Shown: positions 19,625 through 20,579 of the stretch, in pieces | How the letters are laid out: each line of letters opens with the position of its first letter | How positions within the stretch are numbered: the first letter of the stretch is position 1 | The notes under the pieces: model-generated | Told to the model about the DNA's origin: nothing | Databases searched by the model: none | What the model saw: the letters and a program-made list of their open reading frames with translations, nothing else | From: a virus | Direction: 5' to 3' (one strand) | Virus record (IMG/VR): IMGVR_UViG_3300031774_000203 | Coordinates: 1-20,579 of that record | Length of the DNA stretch: 20,579 nt | Made by a program: the position numbers and the translations under genes

Positions 19625-19669
19625 AAAACCCCTCTCCATTCAATACTCTTCAGCAGTGTCGAGGGGTTT
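19625..19669 (-). terminator. Intrinsic terminator-like hairpin
   Basis: AAACCCCTC and GAGGGGTTT form a 9-bp stem with a 26-base loop; on the - strand the stem ends in TTTT. Five bases separate the U-run from the -35 box of the next promoter, so it would isolate the two transcription units. The T-run is short, so efficiency is uncertain. Confidence 0.6.
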
Positions 19670-19760
19670 CTAGTTGTTGGACTTCTGACTCACTATCGTT
19701 ATTAGTTCTTGTAGCAACTCTAGTTGAAAGGTAACGAACCTCTATTCCAAATCAACCTAC
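19625..19760 (-). ncRNA. Candidate early small RNA (about 135 nt)
   Basis: The 236-bp gap between genes (19563-19798) contains a complete unit on the - strand: a strong promoter (19767-19796), about 135 bases without any credible open frame, and the terminator-like hairpin at 19625-19669. Within it CAACT-AG-AGTTG and a 7-base loop TTCGTTA closed by AGAGG/CCTTT can form hairpins. The strong promoter and the immediate second promoter after the hairpin suggest that the RNA is the product. No known RNA family is recognised. Confidence 0.5.
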
Positions 19761-19766
19761 TATGTA

Positions 19767-19796
19767 AGTATATCAAAATAAGTACCTATGTGTCAA
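19767..19796 (-). promoter_or_regulatory. Early promoter, GTAC-spacer class
   Basis: TTGACA (19791-19796), an 18-bp spacer CATAGGTACTTATTTTGA, and TATACT (19767-19772). The expected start is near 19760. No gene follows before the terminator-like hairpin. Confidence 0.75.
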
Positions 19797-19798
19797 AT

Positions 19799-20131
19799 TT
19801 AATTTTTGTGGAGTTTCATGAAATACTCTGCATCTAGAACGACCAGAGGTTTTTGTCTATTTCTTTTAATGACTACGAGGGGTTCGTAGTTTCCAGAATT
19901 GGATTCTGCTTGGTCATATGCTGACCAAATGTTTAGTTTTTCTTGGTTTTTACACTCGATTGAATATGGGAATTTCTCTCGTGCAGCTCTTGCCATAATG
20001 ACATCTTCACCACCTGCTCCCATAGAAGTAGATTTGATATCCTCTGGATGGATATCTAATTCTTCTATCAGTCTTTCTCTAGTCCACTTTTGTAGATTAC
20101 GACCTTTTGCTTTAGCTGACTGTGGTTTCAC
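19799..20131 (-). CDS. PD-(D/E)XK endonuclease, Holliday-junction-resolvase-like
   Basis: A 110-aa protein with a minimal nuclease core: the N-terminal helix SAKAKGRNLQKWTRERLIEE, the GAGGEDVIM strand with E42/D43, then E59-C-K61 in YSIECKNQEKLNIW, and QAESNSG in the following helix, with a last strand PLVVIKRNRQKPLVVL. The order acidic residue, then E-x-K, then Q resembles Hjc-type resolvases and VRR-NUC-like phage endonucleases. It could resolve recombination intermediates or trim DNA branches before packaging. It overlaps the upstream gene by 20 or so bases; the next downstream element is the small RNA unit. Confidence 0.75.
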   Translation of the reverse strand: MKPQSAKAKGRNLQKWTRERLIEELDIHPEDIKSTSMGAGGEDVIMARAAREKFPYSIECKNQEKLNIWSAYDQAESNSGNYEPLVVIKRNRQKPLVVLDAEYFMKLHKN

Positions 20132-20342
20132 TCACTCGTTCCCATGATATAATTGTTTCCCATTCAATGTCATCCCATTTCTTATTAACAACATCCCAAA
20201 CTACAACCTTATTGCTATGTGTATGTTGTTTTGCTTGATGACCTTCATAAATCCCTGTGATATTTCTACCAGAGGTTAGAGACCTAAAGTCTATCTTAAC
20301 TTTAGATGTCTTTAATGCATCCATAATTACTTGTCTATTCAT
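20112..20342 (-). CDS. Small hypothetical protein with SH3-like beta pattern (76 aa)
   Basis: A 76-aa protein. ATG 20342 is preferred over the TTG one codon earlier. Segments KVKIDFRSLTSGRNITGIYE and KVVVWDVVNKKWDDIEWETI alternate hydrophobic residues as in a small barrel; the VVWDV...W phrase recalls a short DUF2693-like phage protein, at low confidence. It overlaps the zinc-ribbon gene by 8 bases and the endonuclease gene by 20 bases, so it belongs to the same operon. Confidence 0.65.
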   Translation of the reverse strand: MNRQVIMDALKTSKVKIDFRSLTSGRNITGIYEGHQAKQHTHSNKVVVWDVVNKKWDDIEWETIISWERVSETTVS

Positions 20343-20508
20343 CAAAATCTAACTCTTCTTGGATATCAAAATCATCTTCAATGTCTAAATCTGAACCACA
20401 AAATGGACAAAATTTAACTTCATATCCATCACCCAATTCATGTTCAACATCACCTTCTGCACCACACTCCATACAATAAAAAGACCTTACATTTTCTGGG
20501 TCTTGCAT
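20335..20508 (-). CDS. 57-aa zinc-ribbon protein
   Basis: ATG 20508 to TAG 20335-20337, with AAGGAG about 7-12 bases before the start. Two C-x2-C pairs, FYCMECGAEG and KFCPFCGSDL, form a zinc ribbon spanning residues about 12-37; the C-terminus is very acidic (LDIEDDFDIQEELDFDE). Such small ribbons bind nucleic acid or protein. The partner is unknown. It overlaps the next gene by 8 bases. Confidence 0.8.
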   Translation of the reverse strand: MQDPENVRSFYCMECGAEGDVEHELGDGYEVKFCPFCGSDLDIEDDFDIQEELDFDE

Positions 20509-20520
20509 GATTGTTTCTCC

Positions 20521-20579
20521 TTACTTATCGTTCCAATCAGTTTTATGCCACTCTTCTAGTTGTTGGTAACCACCAATGT
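20521..20579 (-). CDS. C-terminal end of a gene cut by the window edge
   Basis: The - strand frame ends at TAA 20521-20523 and is open to the edge, reading IGGYQQLEEWHKTDWNDK. It stops 12 bases before the zinc-ribbon start, whose SD (AAGGAG) overlaps its stop. Too little is visible to name it. Confidence 0.55.
   Translation of the reverse strand, partial: IGGYQQLEEWHKTDWNDK

Noticed and set aside
19700-19760. A T-arm-like hairpin (loop TTCGTTA) suggesting a tRNA
   Set aside because: The loop lacks the invariant A, and no matching acceptor, D or anticodon arms are found.

Overview
The window looks like part of the genome of an AT-rich, T4-like marine myovirus. Recognisable T4 core genes are a gp26-family baseplate protein, a tail-tube-fold protein, the gp32 single-strand binding protein, the gp59 helicase loader, the gp33 late co-activator and RNase H. 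Mixed with them are genes typical of marine phages: ribosomal protein bS21, an IscU-type Fe-S scaffold and two 2OG-Fe(II) oxygenase-like proteins. The bS21 gene and the very AT-rich composition suggest a pelagiphage (HTVC008M-like) or a phage of a similar small-genome marine bacterium. The host is inference; the T4-like assignment is solid.

Layout. Positions 1-4294 are on the + strand and hold tail genes: a conserved structural protein cut by the window edge, a gp19/gp54-type tube protein, the gp26-like protein with a strong -1 frameshift site, a two-helix membrane protein, and a 656-aa tape-measure candidate. From about 4291 to the end nearly everything is on the - strand. In - strand transcription order (right to left) there is: an early block of small genes with a zinc ribbon, a PD-(D/E)XK nuclease and a zincin (20579-18164); small membrane and basic proteins and a large conserved unknown (18167-16236); rnh; an AT-hook protein; a probably late, structural-looking block (14646-12033); a long tightly coupled early operon with both oxygenases and another PD-(D/E)XK nuclease (11977-8501); iscU; the T4-type cluster 33-(bS21)-59-(unknown)-32; and three small genes meeting the tail block head-on. 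One 47-aa gene at 8361-8504 runs on the + strand inside the - strand block.

Many neighbouring genes overlap by ATGA or TAATG, so translational coupling is the rule. Several genes of 31-57 aa were found by reading frames directly and by these overlaps.

Regulation is unusually legible. Four - strand early promoters share an 18-bp spacer with GTAC at the same offset (12014-12043, 18632-18661, 19591-19620, 19767-19796), and a fifth has a 16-bp spacer (7801-7828). TATAAATA boxes of T4 late-promoter type stand in intergenic positions at 4906, 8274, 8336 and 14652. Two regions look like non-coding RNA: a promoter-to-terminator unit at about 19625-19760 and a four-way-junction fold at 18358-18453. 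No tRNA, rRNA, CRISPR array or insertion sequence was seen.
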